64,000 nt of DNA from Phycisphaerales bacterium (GCA_019744815.1 JAIEUA010000006.1:62001-126000); one strand, 5' to 3'. Positions 24,672 through 34,449 are shown, numbered from the stretch's first letter. Program-made: numbers and translations. Notes: generated from the sequence alone by a model not told the origin.

Positions 24672-26426
24672 ATGATGTCACGTCGATGTGTCGTTGCCGC
24701 CCCCGCCGCTCTGGTGCTCTGCCTCGTGGCCGGCACCGCGTTCGCCGATCCGTACGACCCGCCCGCGAACTACTACAACGCCGCCACCGGCACCGGCACC
24801 ACGCTCAAGGCCAATCTGCGCACGCTGCTGGGCGTCGGCTTCCTGAGCCGCTCGTACGGCGACTCCCGCTTCGCGCTGCCGGTCATCGACCGCGATCCCA
24901 ACAACGCGAACAACGTCATCCTCGTGTACAACGCTCAGTCGGTGCCCGGCACTTGGGACGCGGGCATCACCTGGAACCGTGAGCACACCTGGCCCCAGTC
25001 CTACGGCAACACCGCGACCTCGGCGCCGCAGTACTCCGACCTCCACATGCTCCGGCCCTGCAACCCGAGCATCAACAGCAGCCGCGGCAACGATCCGTAC
25101 GGCGAGGGATCGCCCAGCACGTTCTGGGATCCCACCATGGCGGGTTCGACGATCCAGTACCGCGGCGAGATGGCCCGCGCGATGTTCTACGCAGCCACCC
25201 GCTACGGCGACGCCAGCGGCTCGATCACCACCGGGAACTTCCTGCTCACCGATTCGGGCTGGGGCACGGGCATCAGCAAGATGGGCAAGTTGAGCGACCT
25301 GCTCAAGTGGCACTTCGAAAACCCGGTCGATGACCGCGAGCGGCTCCGCAACCAGCGCGTCTACTCGCAGGCCTTGAACCCCACGTACTACCAGAACAAC
25401 CGCAACGCCTACGTCGATCGCCCCGAGTTCGTCTGGGCGATCTGGGGCACGCAGCCCAACAACTCGACGCTCTACGTCGGCGGCTCGGCGGCGAGCGACG
25501 GCTCGAGCTCGCAGAACGTGGTCTTTGGCCCGGTGATCACCGGCGCTCCGGCCTTCGGCACGCAGAACGTCACCCTCAACAAGAGCGGCTTCACGCCGAC
25601 CACCTACGACGTGACCGTGACCGGCGCGGCGACCTCGAGCTTCAGCGGGCCCCGCAAGGCCTTCGCCTACAACCCGCAGTTCCGCACGCTCGCGGTCGGT
25701 GTGACCACGAGCGGCGTCGGCTCGTACAGCGGCACGATCACGGTCGACAACACCGATCTGACCACGCAGGGCCCGGGCTTCGGCGCCGCGGATGCGAACG
25801 ACACGATCAATGTGACCGGGACGATCCTGGATCACGCCTCGCCGTCGCTGGCGGCGGGCTCGGCGGTGCTGAATCAGACGATCGACTTTGGAACCGTGAG
25901 CCGCAACACCGGCACGTACACGCTGTCGGCGAACGTCTACAACCGAGCCGTGACCTTCCCGCCGTCGCTGACGTGCGGGCTGGACGCGGACTCGATCGGC
26001 GTGGCGGCGACGCCCTTGAGCTCGACGTCGGTGATCTCGACGACGCTGGCGCCGACGCTGAACATCGCGGCGGGCTCGTCGCTGTCCGGCCAGGTGGCGT
26101 TCGACAGCACGCAGGCGGCGGGCACGTACCAGGTGGTTTACACCATCGCGACCAGCGATCAGGATCTGCCCGGCGCGATCGCGCGGCCGTCGCTGACGCT
26201 CACGGTGCTGGGGACGATCCAGGCTTCCTGCCCCGGCGACCTGAACGGCGACACGCTGGTGGATGACTCGGACTTTGTGATCTTCGCCGAGGCGTACCAG
26301 ATCCTGGACTGCGCCGATCCGGCGATGCCCGCGGGCTGCCCGTCGGATCTGAACGCCGACCTGATCGTGGACGACAGCGACTTTGTGCTGTTCGCGGCGG
26401 CGTACGAGGCCTTGCTGTGCCCGTGA
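24672..26426 (+). CDS. Secreted endonuclease I family protein with GC-type dockerin
   Basis: About 584 residues from ATG 24672 (GAGAGAGG upstream; an in-frame ATG at 24624 is possible). Signal peptide APAALVLCLVAGTAFA. The nuclease domain carries the endonuclease I active-site motif NREHTWPQS and then DLHMLRPCNPSINSSRGNDPYGE, with the catalytic His and metal ligands in their usual order. A bacterial secreted DNase/RNase of this family degrades nucleic acid outside the cytoplasm. A beta-sandwich segment (LNQTIDFGTVSRNTGTYTLSANVY) follows, then two dockerin-like units beginning CPGDLNGDTLVDDSDFVIFA and CPSDLNADLIVDDSDFVLFA. It would be tethered or sorted together with the flanking paralogs. Confidence 0.88.
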   Translation: MMSRRCVVAAPAALVLCLVAGTAFADPYDPPANYYNAATGTGTTLKANLRTLLGVGFLSRSYGDSRFALPVIDRDPNNANNVILVYNAQSVPGTWDAGITWNREHTWPQSYGNTATSAPQYSDLHMLRPCNPSINSSRGNDPYGEGSPSTFWDPTMAGSTIQYRGEMARAMFYAATRYGDASGSITTGNFLLTDSGWGTGISKMGKLSDLLKWHFENPVDDRERLRNQRVYSQALNPTYYQNNRNAYVDRPEFVWAIWGTQPNNSTLYVGGSAASDGSSSQNVVFGPVITGAPAFGTQNVTLNKSGFTPTTYDVTVTGAATSSFSGPRKAFAYNPQFRTLAVGVTTSGVGSYSGTITVDNTDLTTQGPGFGAADANDTINVTGTILDHASPSLAAGSAVLNQTIDFGTVSRNTGTYTLSANVYNRAVTFPPSLTCGLDADSIGVAATPLSSTSVISTTLAPTLNIAAGSSLSGQVAFDSTQAAGTYQVVYTIATSDQDLPGAIARPSLTLTVLGTIQASCPGDLNGDTLVDDSDFVIFAEAYQILDCADPAMPAGCPSDLNADLIVDDSDFVLFAAAYEALLCP

Positions 26427-26495
26427 GCCGACGCGGTTCTTGAGCCCATCAGGTTCCTGAGCCGACCCGAACCTTGATCAGATCCGGTTCTTGAG

Positions 26496-26521
26496 CAAGC
26501 CCCCTTCACGGGGGCTTTTTC
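26496..26521 (+). terminator. Rho-independent terminator
   Basis: AGCCCCCTTCACGGGGGCTTTTT is a hairpin followed by a T-run, about 70 bases after the nuclease stop. Three direct copies of GGTTCTTGAGC or GGTTCCTGAGC lie between the stop and the hairpin. Confidence 0.85.
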
Positions 26522-26659
26522 ATTCCATTCGCTGAGCGGCGGGAGTGAGCCAAACGCGGGCGGGAGATCGTTCCTCATCCGGCTTGCGTGCGTCCGCTTC
26601 GCTCGGCGCCGGCCGCAAGCTGTGGCGAGGCCCGGCGTGACGAGACCCCACGGATCGTG

Positions 26660-26870
26660 GGGAAGGCCGCGTGTTTGCAGAAACGACTCGGCAAACACTG
26701 CCCAAGAAGTTCACGCTGTTGTTTGACATACATTTTCTAATGTTGTTCAACAATTCGTTTGTGATAGTGCAGTGGTTTTTCTCATTGCTCTTTGGAATGA
26801 CGCAACACATTTGTGCCGAATCAGATATGCTGACATGTATCACGCGACGCATGTTGTGTTTCTTTGGGCC
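26660..26870. other. AT-rich intergenic island
   Basis: About 210 bases with many A/T runs (TTTGACATACATTTTCTAATGTTGTTCAACAATTCG, TTTTTCTCATTGCTCTTTGG) inside a GC-rich genome. One TTGACA hexamer is present at 26723, but no convincing -10 follows it at the right spacing. It lies ahead of the paralog B gene, so it may carry its promoter or be an AT-rich protein-binding region. The remaining 26522-26659 and 26871-27044 show no gene. Confidence 0.5.
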
Positions 26871-27044
26871 GGGTCCGGCCCCGTCGCGGCGACATCGGCG
26901 AAGTGAAGCGACCCGAGACTCAGGCGGTCGGCGGGTCGCAGATTGTGCGCGAAGGGTGGAAGGGGCTGTGTGGCCCCGACTTTCGCACGATCGGTGCCGA
27001 GCCGTCCGGGCCTGAACCCGGCAGAGGCAGAAGGAGTGTTCGTA

Positions 27045-29309
27045 ATGAAGACCAGGACTCTCGGTTTGATGCTCGTGGGGGCGTGCGGAGCGGTCGCCTC
27101 GGTGGCGATGGCGGATGAGATCGACCGGCGTTGGGATCGCTCGGCCCTGAAGGACATGAGCCGTGAATCGTTGAAGGAAATCCGCCAGAACGCGGCTCCT
27201 TCCGGCGCCTTCGGCGATCGCGCGACGATTCTGGCCATCGTGTACGACATGATGACCAACACGTTCGCCAACCAAGGCTTCTTCCTTGGAAACTGCTCGC
27301 ACCTGATGGAGGACATCAGCTTCGGGAACGGGCTCTACGGCCCTTCGTACACCGGAACGCGCGTGCTGCGCGGCGTGCAGTATTCCTATGACCTCCGCGG
27401 CGGCACGGCGTCGTGGGATCACCGGCTTGCGTTCTACCTGCCCGCCGACGTGAACTTCGCGGGGTTCTCCGGGGACAACTCCGGCATGATCAACCCGAAC
27501 GCCACGCCCTACTACACCCTCACCATCACGGGCTTCGACACCAACATCTGCCCGGGATTCTCCACGACTTCGGCCCTCGTCACGCTGCCCTCTGAGGTCA
27601 CGCTCCCGGCGAACACACTCGGCCTCGTCCTGGACCAGGCCTTCGTCGAGCCCGGCACGCCCGGGACTGCTCCGCTGACGAGCACCAACTTGTTCCAGAC
27701 GAACCTCACCACCAGCCGCGTGAACTTCATCATCGGAACCAGCTCCAACGCGAACTTCCTGGATGCGAACCCTGGCGCTCCGGGCATTCAGCCCGTGACC
27801 GGGCCGCAGACCGAGGCTTTTCTGTCGGCTCCGGAGATCAATCCGGCCAGCGTCGGCTACACCCATCCGCAGTACGCCCGCGATCGGAACTTCAGCGCCA
27901 CGTACACCGGCCAGTCGCTGGTGAACAGCGGTGCCGGCGCCCCGTTCCCGAACCAGAACGAGCGTCAGTACATCGCGAATGCCAAGTCCCAGGCCTTGGT
28001 CTTCCGGCTCTGGGGCGGCGTCGAGTCTCCCGCGGCGCCGGCGGCTCAGAGCCTCAACGGCGGCGGCGGGGTCCTCCCCGACGGCATCAGTCAGATCGCC
28101 GGCACGCTCACGCCTTCGAGCCCGTTCAAGTGGTACAAGTTTAATGTCGCCACCGATATCAACTACGCGAACGTGAAGTTCCTGGACATCGACACCGAAG
28201 GCTCGTCTGCCCCGGTCTCGTTCGCCATCTTTGCGAGCGATTCTTCTGTCTACGACGAAGCCGAGAGCCGCGGCTCGGGCCCCGACACCCCGCCCAGCCA
28301 GGACGGCAACAACGCCTTCCAGATCTCCTACGGCGTCGCTCGTCGCCCCGGCTTCGGCAACGGCGAGCAGTACAGCGGCCAGGAGGGCGTCCTCGCGGCC
28401 GGTGAGTATTACCTCCTCGTGGCACCCGCGGGCGCCGGTTTCGGCGACGGCTTCGCGACCAATGCTTCCACCGCTTCGGACATCGCCTACAGCCTCAACT
28501 TCAACGGCAACCCCGGCGCCCTCGCGGCCGGTCCGGCCGTCTCCCCCGCGCTCCCCTCGGGCGGCGACCTCGGCATCCTGCTCGGCGGCCCGCAGGTCGC
28601 CACGAATCTGGCGGTCCGGGCTCGCGGCGTCGGCTGGGTCCGCTTCGGCCTCACCAACCCGATCCCCACGATCGGCGCGGTCGATCAGCGTGACGGTTCC
28701 ACCCCGCTGAGCGATGTCGAATACCTCGACATCACCCAGCCCGGCTCGTCGATCGTCGGCGAGTGGAACTTCGCCCTCTATAACTTCAACGGCCTCCTGG
28801 CCAACGGGACCTCGATCTCCAAGGCCGGCGGCGGATTCAACGGCAACAACGGCGGCGGCGACGGCCCCTTCGGCTGCGGCGGCTCGTTCGCTCAGCTCTC
28901 CTACGGCGTGCAGGGTTCGCGCGGCTTCGCTCCGCTCGACGCCGGCCACACCACTCTGGGCCGCCCGCTCAACAACCAGAACGGCTCTTCGCTCGCCAGC
29001 GACGAGTACTACCTGGCCATCACGATGGGCACCACCCTCTTCGCCAGCGACCGCTGGGGCGCCCGCAGCACCCGCGGCTCGTCGCTTGCAGCGTCGATCA
29101 CCATTGACAGCGACAACCGCGGCCCGTCCGTGAATTGCCCCGCTGACTTCAACGGCGACTTCGGCGTCGACGACGTCGACTTCGTGATCTTCGCCAAGGC
29201 CTACAACAACCTCACCGACCTGGTGGGCGACCTCAACGCCGACACCCTCACCGAGGACGGCGACTTCTCGATCTTCGCCACCGCCTACGACACCCTCGTC
29301 TGCCCGTAA
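27045..29309 (+). CDS. Large secreted GC-type dockerin protein (paralog B)
   Basis: 754 residues, ATG 27045 with AAGGAG upstream. Signal peptide MLVGACGAVASVAMA. The domain order is the same as in paralog A: beta-rich N-region, two LDIxxxGS modules (KFLDIDTEGSSAPVSFAIF and EYLDITQPGSSIVGEWNFALY) and the dockerin CPADFNGDFGVDDVDFVIFA. Long stretches are nearly identical to paralog A at DNA level, strongest in the C-terminal half, whereas the N-terminal 60 residues differ. That pattern suggests gene conversion between the two copies 4.9 kb apart. The ligand and partner are unknown. Confidence 0.85.
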   Translation: MKTRTLGLMLVGACGAVASVAMADEIDRRWDRSALKDMSRESLKEIRQNAAPSGAFGDRATILAIVYDMMTNTFANQGFFLGNCSHLMEDISFGNGLYGPSYTGTRVLRGVQYSYDLRGGTASWDHRLAFYLPADVNFAGFSGDNSGMINPNATPYYTLTITGFDTNICPGFSTTSALVTLPSEVTLPANTLGLVLDQAFVEPGTPGTAPLTSTNLFQTNLTTSRVNFIIGTSSNANFLDANPGAPGIQPVTGPQTEAFLSAPEINPASVGYTHPQYARDRNFSATYTGQSLVNSGAGAPFPNQNERQYIANAKSQALVFRLWGGVESPAAPAAQSLNGGGGVLPDGISQIAGTLTPSSPFKWYKFNVATDINYANVKFLDIDTEGSSAPVSFAIFASDSSVYDEAESRGSGPDTPPSQDGNNAFQISYGVARRPGFGNGEQYSGQEGVLAAGEYYLLVAPAGAGFGDGFATNASTASDIAYSLNFNGNPGALAAGPAVSPALPSGGDLGILLGGPQVATNLAVRARGVGWVRFGLTNPIPTIGAVDQRDGSTPLSDVEYLDITQPGSSIVGEWNFALYNFNGLLANGTSISKAGGGFNGNNGGGDGPFGCGGSFAQLSYGVQGSRGFAPLDAGHTTLGRPLNNQNGSSLASDEYYLAITMGTTLFASDRWGARSTRGSSLAASITIDSDNRGPSVNCPADFNGDFGVDDVDFVIFAKAYNNLTDLVGDLNADTLTEDGDFSIFATAYDTLVCP

Positions 29310-29384
29310 GGCGGACGGTCGGGGCGGCCCGGGCTTGGCCGTAAGCCCTGCCGCGACAATATCTTGACTGCCACGCTATGCTGA

Positions 29385-29423
29385 GCGGCGGCGGATCCGA
29401 CAGACACCCGGATCCGCCGCCGC
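29385..29423. terminator. Long GC hairpin between paralogs B and C
   Basis: GCGGCGGCGGATCCG and CGGATCCGCCGCCGC form a perfect 15-base stem around a 9-base loop, followed by TTTCGCTT. It may terminate paralog B or belong to the leader of paralog C; the T-run is weak. Confidence 0.55.
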
Positions 29424-29536
29424 TTTCGCTTGCGTATAGAAGATGGCCACCGGCGGGGAGCGTGGCACGAAGTGAATTGAACCTTGCCGGCCTGCATCGT
29501 GCGGGAGGCAGAGAGGATGGGCGTTTGGGATTCCGA

Positions 29537-31759
29537 ATGACCGGAATTGTGTTGCTCTGCGCCATTGGCCAAGCGGTTTCTGCCCAACAGATCGATCAAG
29601 TTCTCGGACCATCTCCGCTGGGTCCATCGGGTCCTTGGCTGGGCACGCGTACGGAGCTGGACCCTGAGCGGTCGCAGCTGGCATCCCGCTATGCGCCCGG
29701 CGTTTTCGAAGACCGTGACACGCTCACGGTGGTGGTGTACGACTGCATCACCAACGCGTTCAACTATCCGGGCGCGACGCTCGCGCGGTGCTCGCACATC
29801 GCCGAGGACATCGCGTTCACCAACGGGCCGTTCGGTCCGGAGTTCACGGGCGCGCGCGTTATCACCGGCCTCAACTACGCCTGGGGCTTGCAGGGCGGCC
29901 CGGCCAAGTGGGACGTGCGCTTCTCGTTCTATCGCGCCGCGGACTTCAACTTCGCGGGTTTCTCGGGGCTGGGCACGGGCATGCTGAACACGGCGGCGCT
30001 GCCCCTGTACACGCTCACGATCACGGGCTTTGACACCAACATCTTCCCGGGCTTCGTGACCCGCAGCGGGTTCTTCGCGTTGCCCACGTCCTTCACGCTG
30101 CCGTTCGGCGACACGGGCGTGATCGTCGATGCCGCGTTTCTGGAGCCCGGCACGTCTCCCACCGCGCCGGTGACCGGCAGCAACCTGCTCCAGATCAACA
30201 AGACCGACACCCGGGTGGTCTGGTTCTTTGGCACCAACACGGGGCTGCAGCTGGGCGCGCTGACCGGGCCCAAGACCTTTGCGGAGCTGGCCCCCATCGG
30301 CAACGCCGCGTCACCGGGAAGCACCCACCCGCAGTACGCCCGCGACGTCGATTTCAGCGGCACCTTCGGCGGGCAATCGCTGGTCTATCCGATCAACTCC
30401 CCCGAAGAGCGCCGCTATCAGAACTCGACCAACCTCACGCTCGGGTTCGCGTTCGGGCTCACCGGCGAGACCGACGCTCCGGCGGTGGTGCCCGCGGTGG
30501 ACTTGGACTCTCAGAACGGCTTCCTCGCCGATTCGATCACCCAGGTGAACAACTCGCTGACCTCTCTCCAGCCGTACCGGGTGTACAAGTTTGTCACCCG
30601 GTTCCCGGCGGATTATGCCAACATCACCTACCTCGACATCGACACCGAGGGGTCCAGCCGGCCCATCACCTTTGCGCTCTACAAGCCCAACTCGTCGGTC
30701 TATCAGGTCGCCGAGAGCCGAGGAAGCGGGCCCGACCTGCCTCCCAGCAGCGGGAATCTCAACGCGTTCCAGATGAGCTTTGGCGTGGGACGCCGCACCG
30801 GTCCGGGCAACGCGGCCCAGTACGGTGGTCAGGAGGGCGACCTGCCCCCGGGCGAGTACTACCTCGTCGTGGCTCCCGCCGGTTCAACCTTCGGTGACGC
30901 GTGGACGTTCAACACCGCCGCGGTCAACGGCACCACGCCCTTCTCGCTCAACATCTACAGCAACACGCAGAAGACAACCCCCGCGCCCGCCGCCGCGCCC
31001 CCGGACCTCAACCCGGGCGCCGACCTGGGCGTGCTCCGAGGCGTGTCGATCGCGTCGACGACCTTCAACGTGCGCCCGCGGACGGTGGGATGGGTGCGAT
31101 TCACGCTGGCCAACGCGATCCCCACGACCAACCAGATCAGCCTGAAGACCGGGGCCACCCTGCCGGCGGTGAACTTCCTGGACATCACCCAGCCGGGCTC
31201 CTCGCTGATGGGCGAATGGAACTTCGCGCTGTACAACAGCACCGGGGTTCTCGCCAACGCCTCGAGCATCAGCCTTGCAGGAGCGAGCTTCAACGGGAAC
31301 AACGGCTGCGCCGACGGGCCGTGCGGGGCGCAGACCACGTTCGCCCAGCTCTCCTACGGCACCGCCGCGTCGCGCGGCACCCCGACGCCCGACGTGGGCC
31401 TCGTGGCGGGCAAGCCTCTCAGCAACCAGAACGGCCCGAGCCTGGCGGCCGATCAGTACTACCTCGCGGTCTCGCTGGGGCAGGCGAGCTTCGCCCCCAC
31501 GCGGTGGGGGGCTCGCAGCACCCGCCTCAGCAGCCTCAACGCCCGAGTCACGATCAACTCCAACACCCGCGGGCCGGCGGCGAACTGCCCCGCCGACATC
31601 AACGGCGATCAGGGCGTGGACGACCTGGATTTCGCGCTCTTCGCCAAGTTCTACAACAACCTGATTGACCTCAGCGGCGATCTCAACGGCGACGAGTTGA
31701 CCGACGACTCGGATTTCATCGTCTTCGCGCAGGCGTACGACGCGCTCGTCTGCCCGTGA
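29537..31759 (+). CDS. Large secreted GC-type dockerin protein (paralog C, diverged)
   Basis: 740 residues from ATG 29537; an in-frame TTG at 29525 is also possible. The signal peptide TGIVLLCAIGQAVSAQ is short. The domain plan is that of paralogs A and B, with TLTITGFDTNIFPGF, two LDIxxxGS modules (TYLDIDTEGSSRPITFALY and NFLDITQPGSSLMGEWNFALY) and the dockerin CPADINGDQGVDDLDFALFA. Sequence identity to A and B is clearly lower throughout, so it escaped the homogenisation that affected them. It likely shares the export and anchoring route. It is convergent with the glycosyltransferase at 31769. Confidence 0.85.
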   Translation: MTGIVLLCAIGQAVSAQQIDQVLGPSPLGPSGPWLGTRTELDPERSQLASRYAPGVFEDRDTLTVVVYDCITNAFNYPGATLARCSHIAEDIAFTNGPFGPEFTGARVITGLNYAWGLQGGPAKWDVRFSFYRAADFNFAGFSGLGTGMLNTAALPLYTLTITGFDTNIFPGFVTRSGFFALPTSFTLPFGDTGVIVDAAFLEPGTSPTAPVTGSNLLQINKTDTRVVWFFGTNTGLQLGALTGPKTFAELAPIGNAASPGSTHPQYARDVDFSGTFGGQSLVYPINSPEERRYQNSTNLTLGFAFGLTGETDAPAVVPAVDLDSQNGFLADSITQVNNSLTSLQPYRVYKFVTRFPADYANITYLDIDTEGSSRPITFALYKPNSSVYQVAESRGSGPDLPPSSGNLNAFQMSFGVGRRTGPGNAAQYGGQEGDLPPGEYYLVVAPAGSTFGDAWTFNTAAVNGTTPFSLNIYSNTQKTTPAPAAAPPDLNPGADLGVLRGVSIASTTFNVRPRTVGWVRFTLANAIPTTNQISLKTGATLPAVNFLDITQPGSSLMGEWNFALYNSTGVLANASSISLAGASFNGNNGCADGPCGAQTTFAQLSYGTAASRGTPTPDVGLVAGKPLSNQNGPSLAADQYYLAVSLGQASFAPTRWGARSTRLSSLNARVTINSNTRGPAANCPADINGDQGVDDLDFALFAKFYNNLIDLSGDLNGDELTDDSDFIVFAQAYDALVCP

Positions 31760-31768
31760 GGCGGGTCC

Positions 31769-33139
31769 TCACGTCGCGACGTAGCCCGATGGCTTCGGCA
31801 CCGGCGAGCCGGGCGGGAACGCCGCCTGCAGCACCTTGGCGTACTTCTCGCCCGCGGCTTCCAGGGTGAATTCACGCTCGAAGAGCGCGCGGGCGTTGCG
31901 ACCTTGCTGCTCGGTTTTGGCGCGGTCCGCCATCATCTGCCGCAGGCCTTCCGCCAGACCCTTCGAGTCGCCCACCTTGAACCAGCGGCCGACGTCGTGC
32001 GTGTCCACCATGTCCTTGAGCTCGCTCCGCTCCTCGCTGATCGCGATGATCGGGCGGCCGACGGCCAGCGACGAGTAGAGCTTGCTGGGGAAGCTGATGC
32101 CCTCGATCCCCTTCGCGATCGTCACAAACGACGCGTCGCTCGCGGTCAGCGAATCCGGCAGCTTCTCGAACGGCTGATAGGGCAGCAGCAGCGTGTTCTT
32201 CAGCCCACGCTTCTTGATCTGCTCCTCGATCCACGACTTCCGCCCGCCGGCGCCGATGAGCACCAGACGGAAGTTCTCGTTCTGGAGAAGCTCCGCCGCG
32301 CCCAGCAGCGTCTCGAAGTCGTAGTACAGACCCAGATTGCCCGAGTACAGCACCGTGAACGGATCGATCAGGCCGTGCTCTTTGGCGAACGTGCTCTCGC
32401 TCTTGGGCTTGGGGCGGAGTTCGTTGGCGTCGGCCCAGTTGTAGATCACGTGCACGCGATTGGGGTCGAGGCCGTAGTTCTCGCAGACGAGCTTCTTCGC
32501 GCTCTCGCACAGCACGATCGTGTGCTCGGCGCGGCGGTAGATCAGCTTGTTGCCGGCATGCCAGATCCGCTCGATCAGGCCACCCTTCTGAATCGTGCCG
32601 ACCCACACCGCCATCTCGGGGTAGGCGTCGTGCAGCAGCTTCACATAGCGGTGGCGCCGGAAGAAGCTGACGAACGCACCGATGATCCCAAGGAACGGCG
32701 GATTGGTCGTGTACAGGTGCACCGTGTCGCTGCGCGAAAGCAGCATCATCCGGATCGTCGCCGGCACCATAAACGTCAGAAAGTTGAGCAAGCGCCCCGG
32801 CAGGATGTCCTTGCTGAAGCGGGTGGTGATGAGGCGACGCACGTACACGCCGTCGCGCCACTCGCGCAGCTCGACCGGTTGCCAGGTCTCACGCGGCCCG
32901 TAACACGGGCGGCACGTATCCACCTGCACAAAGAACCCGCGGCGGACGAGGTCGGTCGCCAGCTCGTGCAGCAAGTGACCCGTCGACGCCACGTCCGGAA
33001 CGTAGAACTGGTTCAGGATCGCGATGCGGGGCTTGTCGGAGTGGCGTGAGGGCATGAGGGCAGGGAACCAGTGGCGGATCCAACGCGAGAGCGGCACGGC
33101 CGGTTCTCGGACCCCGCCAGAGGACGGCGGGGCGGGCAT
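31769..33139 (-). CDS. Glycosyltransferase family 4
   Basis: 456 residues from ATG 33139, or 428 from ATG 33055. The folded part begins KPRIAILNQFYVPDVASTG, a typical GT-B N-terminal domain opening, and the C-terminal Rossmann domain contains TVLYSGNLGLYYDFETLL and LIGAGGRKSWIEEQ, then the nucleotide-sugar-binding SFPSKLYSSLAVGRPIIAI with the family's P-x-K-x(2-5)-A-x-G-x-P pattern. It transfers a sugar from an activated donor, probably for surface polysaccharide. N-terminal residues before KPR are low-complexity and the start is uncertain. The neighbour at 33577 is a second glycosyltransferase on the opposite strand. Confidence 0.88.
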   Translation of the reverse strand: MPAPPSSGGVREPAVPLSRWIRHWFPALMPSRHSDKPRIAILNQFYVPDVASTGHLLHELATDLVRRGFFVQVDTCRPCYGPRETWQPVELREWRDGVYVRRLITTRFSKDILPGRLLNFLTFMVPATIRMMLLSRSDTVHLYTTNPPFLGIIGAFVSFFRRHRYVKLLHDAYPEMAVWVGTIQKGGLIERIWHAGNKLIYRRAEHTIVLCESAKKLVCENYGLDPNRVHVIYNWADANELRPKPKSESTFAKEHGLIDPFTVLYSGNLGLYYDFETLLGAAELLQNENFRLVLIGAGGRKSWIEEQIKKRGLKNTLLLPYQPFEKLPDSLTASDASFVTIAKGIEGISFPSKLYSSLAVGRPIIAISEERSELKDMVDTHDVGRWFKVGDSKGLAEGLRQMMADRAKTEQQGRNARALFEREFTLEAAGEKYAKVLQAAFPPGSPVPKPSGYVAT

Positions 33140-33401
33140 TGTTGCCCCCAGAGCGTCTCCCAGCGCGGTGCCGAGAGAGGATCCGGACGCGGGCGCGGCG
33201 AAACCGTCAGCCGAGAGAACGCCGCCCTGTTCTTGTATCGTAAGGATGTCGCCCTGCCTTGATCGGATATCGCGCTCCCGACGGGTGTTTGGGTTCGCCC
33301 CGGAGTCGTCCGACGGACCCGTTCGAACCGATGTCTGTTTGCCGTGCATTTCTTGCCGGGAAGGCGGCGAGGGACGGTTCTCAGACGCCGGAAGGAGAAG
33401 G

Positions 33402-33562
33402 CATTTCACCGCGGAGGACGCAGAGAGCGCGGAGAAGAGCGGTGGGGCTCGAGATCGTCCGTCCAACGCGAGCGACTTGGGTGAACCACTCGGACGAGCT
33501 TCTGCCTCTGTTCTGAACCAACCGGCTCTCTCTGCGTCCTCGGCGTCCTCCGCGGTGAAACT
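33402..33562. repeat. Long inverted repeat with CACCGCGGAGGACGCAGAG arms (LIR-3)
   Basis: TTTCACCGCGGAGGACGCAGAGAGCGCGGAGA near 33404 is matched by CTCTCTGCGTCCTCGGCGTCCTCCGCGGTGAAA near 33527. It lies between divergent glycosyltransferase genes. The same consensus, in other versions, makes up the arms at 34550-34871. Within 33140-33401 I see no gene. Confidence 0.85.
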
Positions 33563-33576
33563 CGTTGCCTCAAGCC

Positions 33577-34449
33577 ATGCCCAAGCCCCTCGCCGAGATC
33601 TCCCGCAGCTACCAAGGACCCAGGCCGCAGGTCTCGGTGGTGATCCTCACGCTGGATGAAGAGATCAACATCGAGGCCGCGATCGCGAGCTGCTCGTGGT
33701 GCGACGACATCCACGTGCTCGACTCCGCCTCCACCGACCGCACCGCCGAGCTCGCGAAAGCCGCCGGCGCGTCCGTGCACGTCAACCGCTTTGAGTCCTT
33801 CGGCAAGCAACGCAACTGGGCCATCGACCACATCCCGCTCAAGCACGACTGGGTCTTCCACCTCGACGCCGACGAACGATTCACGCCCGAACTGGTGCGC
33901 GAAATCGACGATGTGCTGCGGACCGACCCGCCGCATGCGGGGTACTACGTCGCAAACCAGATGATCCTGGACGGCACGTGGATCAAGCGTTCCAGCGGCT
34001 ACCCGGCGTACCAGATGCGTCTGTTCCACAAGGGCCGCATGCGCTTCAGCGACCACGGCCACGGCCAGCGCGAAGCCACCGCGGGAACGCTCGGCACACT
34101 CCGCTCGCCCTACGTGCACCACAACTTCTCCAAAGGCCTCGACGACTGGAAGCGTCGGCATGAGAAGTACAGCGAACAGGAAGCACGACAGATCGTCGAT
34201 GCCGAGAAACGGGGCGAGAAACCGTCGCTCGCCGCGGTGCTCTCCTCGGACGCGATCGCGCGGCGTCGGGCCCTCAAGGCGATCGCCGCCCGCCTGCCCC
34301 TGCGAGCCCCGCTCCGCTGGCTGCACACCGTGCTCCTCAAGGGCGCGATCCTCGACGGCGCGGCTGGGATCCGCTACGCGAACCTCCTGTACTGGTACGA
34401 AAAGCGCATCGCGGAAAAGGCCCGGGTGATACGGGCGAACGGGCGGTAA
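33577..34449 (+). CDS. Glycosyltransferase family 2 (lipopolysaccharide-core type)
   Basis: 290 residues from ATG 33577. The GT-A fold is shown by SVVILTLDEEINIEAAIASC, DSASTDRTAELAKAAGA, the metal-binding HLDADERF (DxD) and, later, YVHHNFSKGLDDWKRRHEKY. This matches the WaaE/KdtX-like group that adds a glucose to lipopolysaccharide inner core. Membrane topology: a C-terminal hydrophobic patch (LRWLHTVLLKGAILDG) suggests peripheral attachment. Together with the neighbouring family 4 enzyme it supports a surface-glycan locus. The donor sugar is unknown. Confidence 0.88.
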   Translation: MPKPLAEISRSYQGPRPQVSVVILTLDEEINIEAAIASCSWCDDIHVLDSASTDRTAELAKAAGASVHVNRFESFGKQRNWAIDHIPLKHDWVFHLDADERFTPELVREIDDVLRTDPPHAGYYVANQMILDGTWIKRSSGYPAYQMRLFHKGRMRFSDHGHGQREATAGTLGTLRSPYVHHNFSKGLDDWKRRHEKYSEQEARQIVDAEKRGEKPSLAAVLSSDAIARRRALKAIAARLPLRAPLRWLHTVLLKGAILDGAAGIRYANLLYWYEKRIAEKARVIRANGR

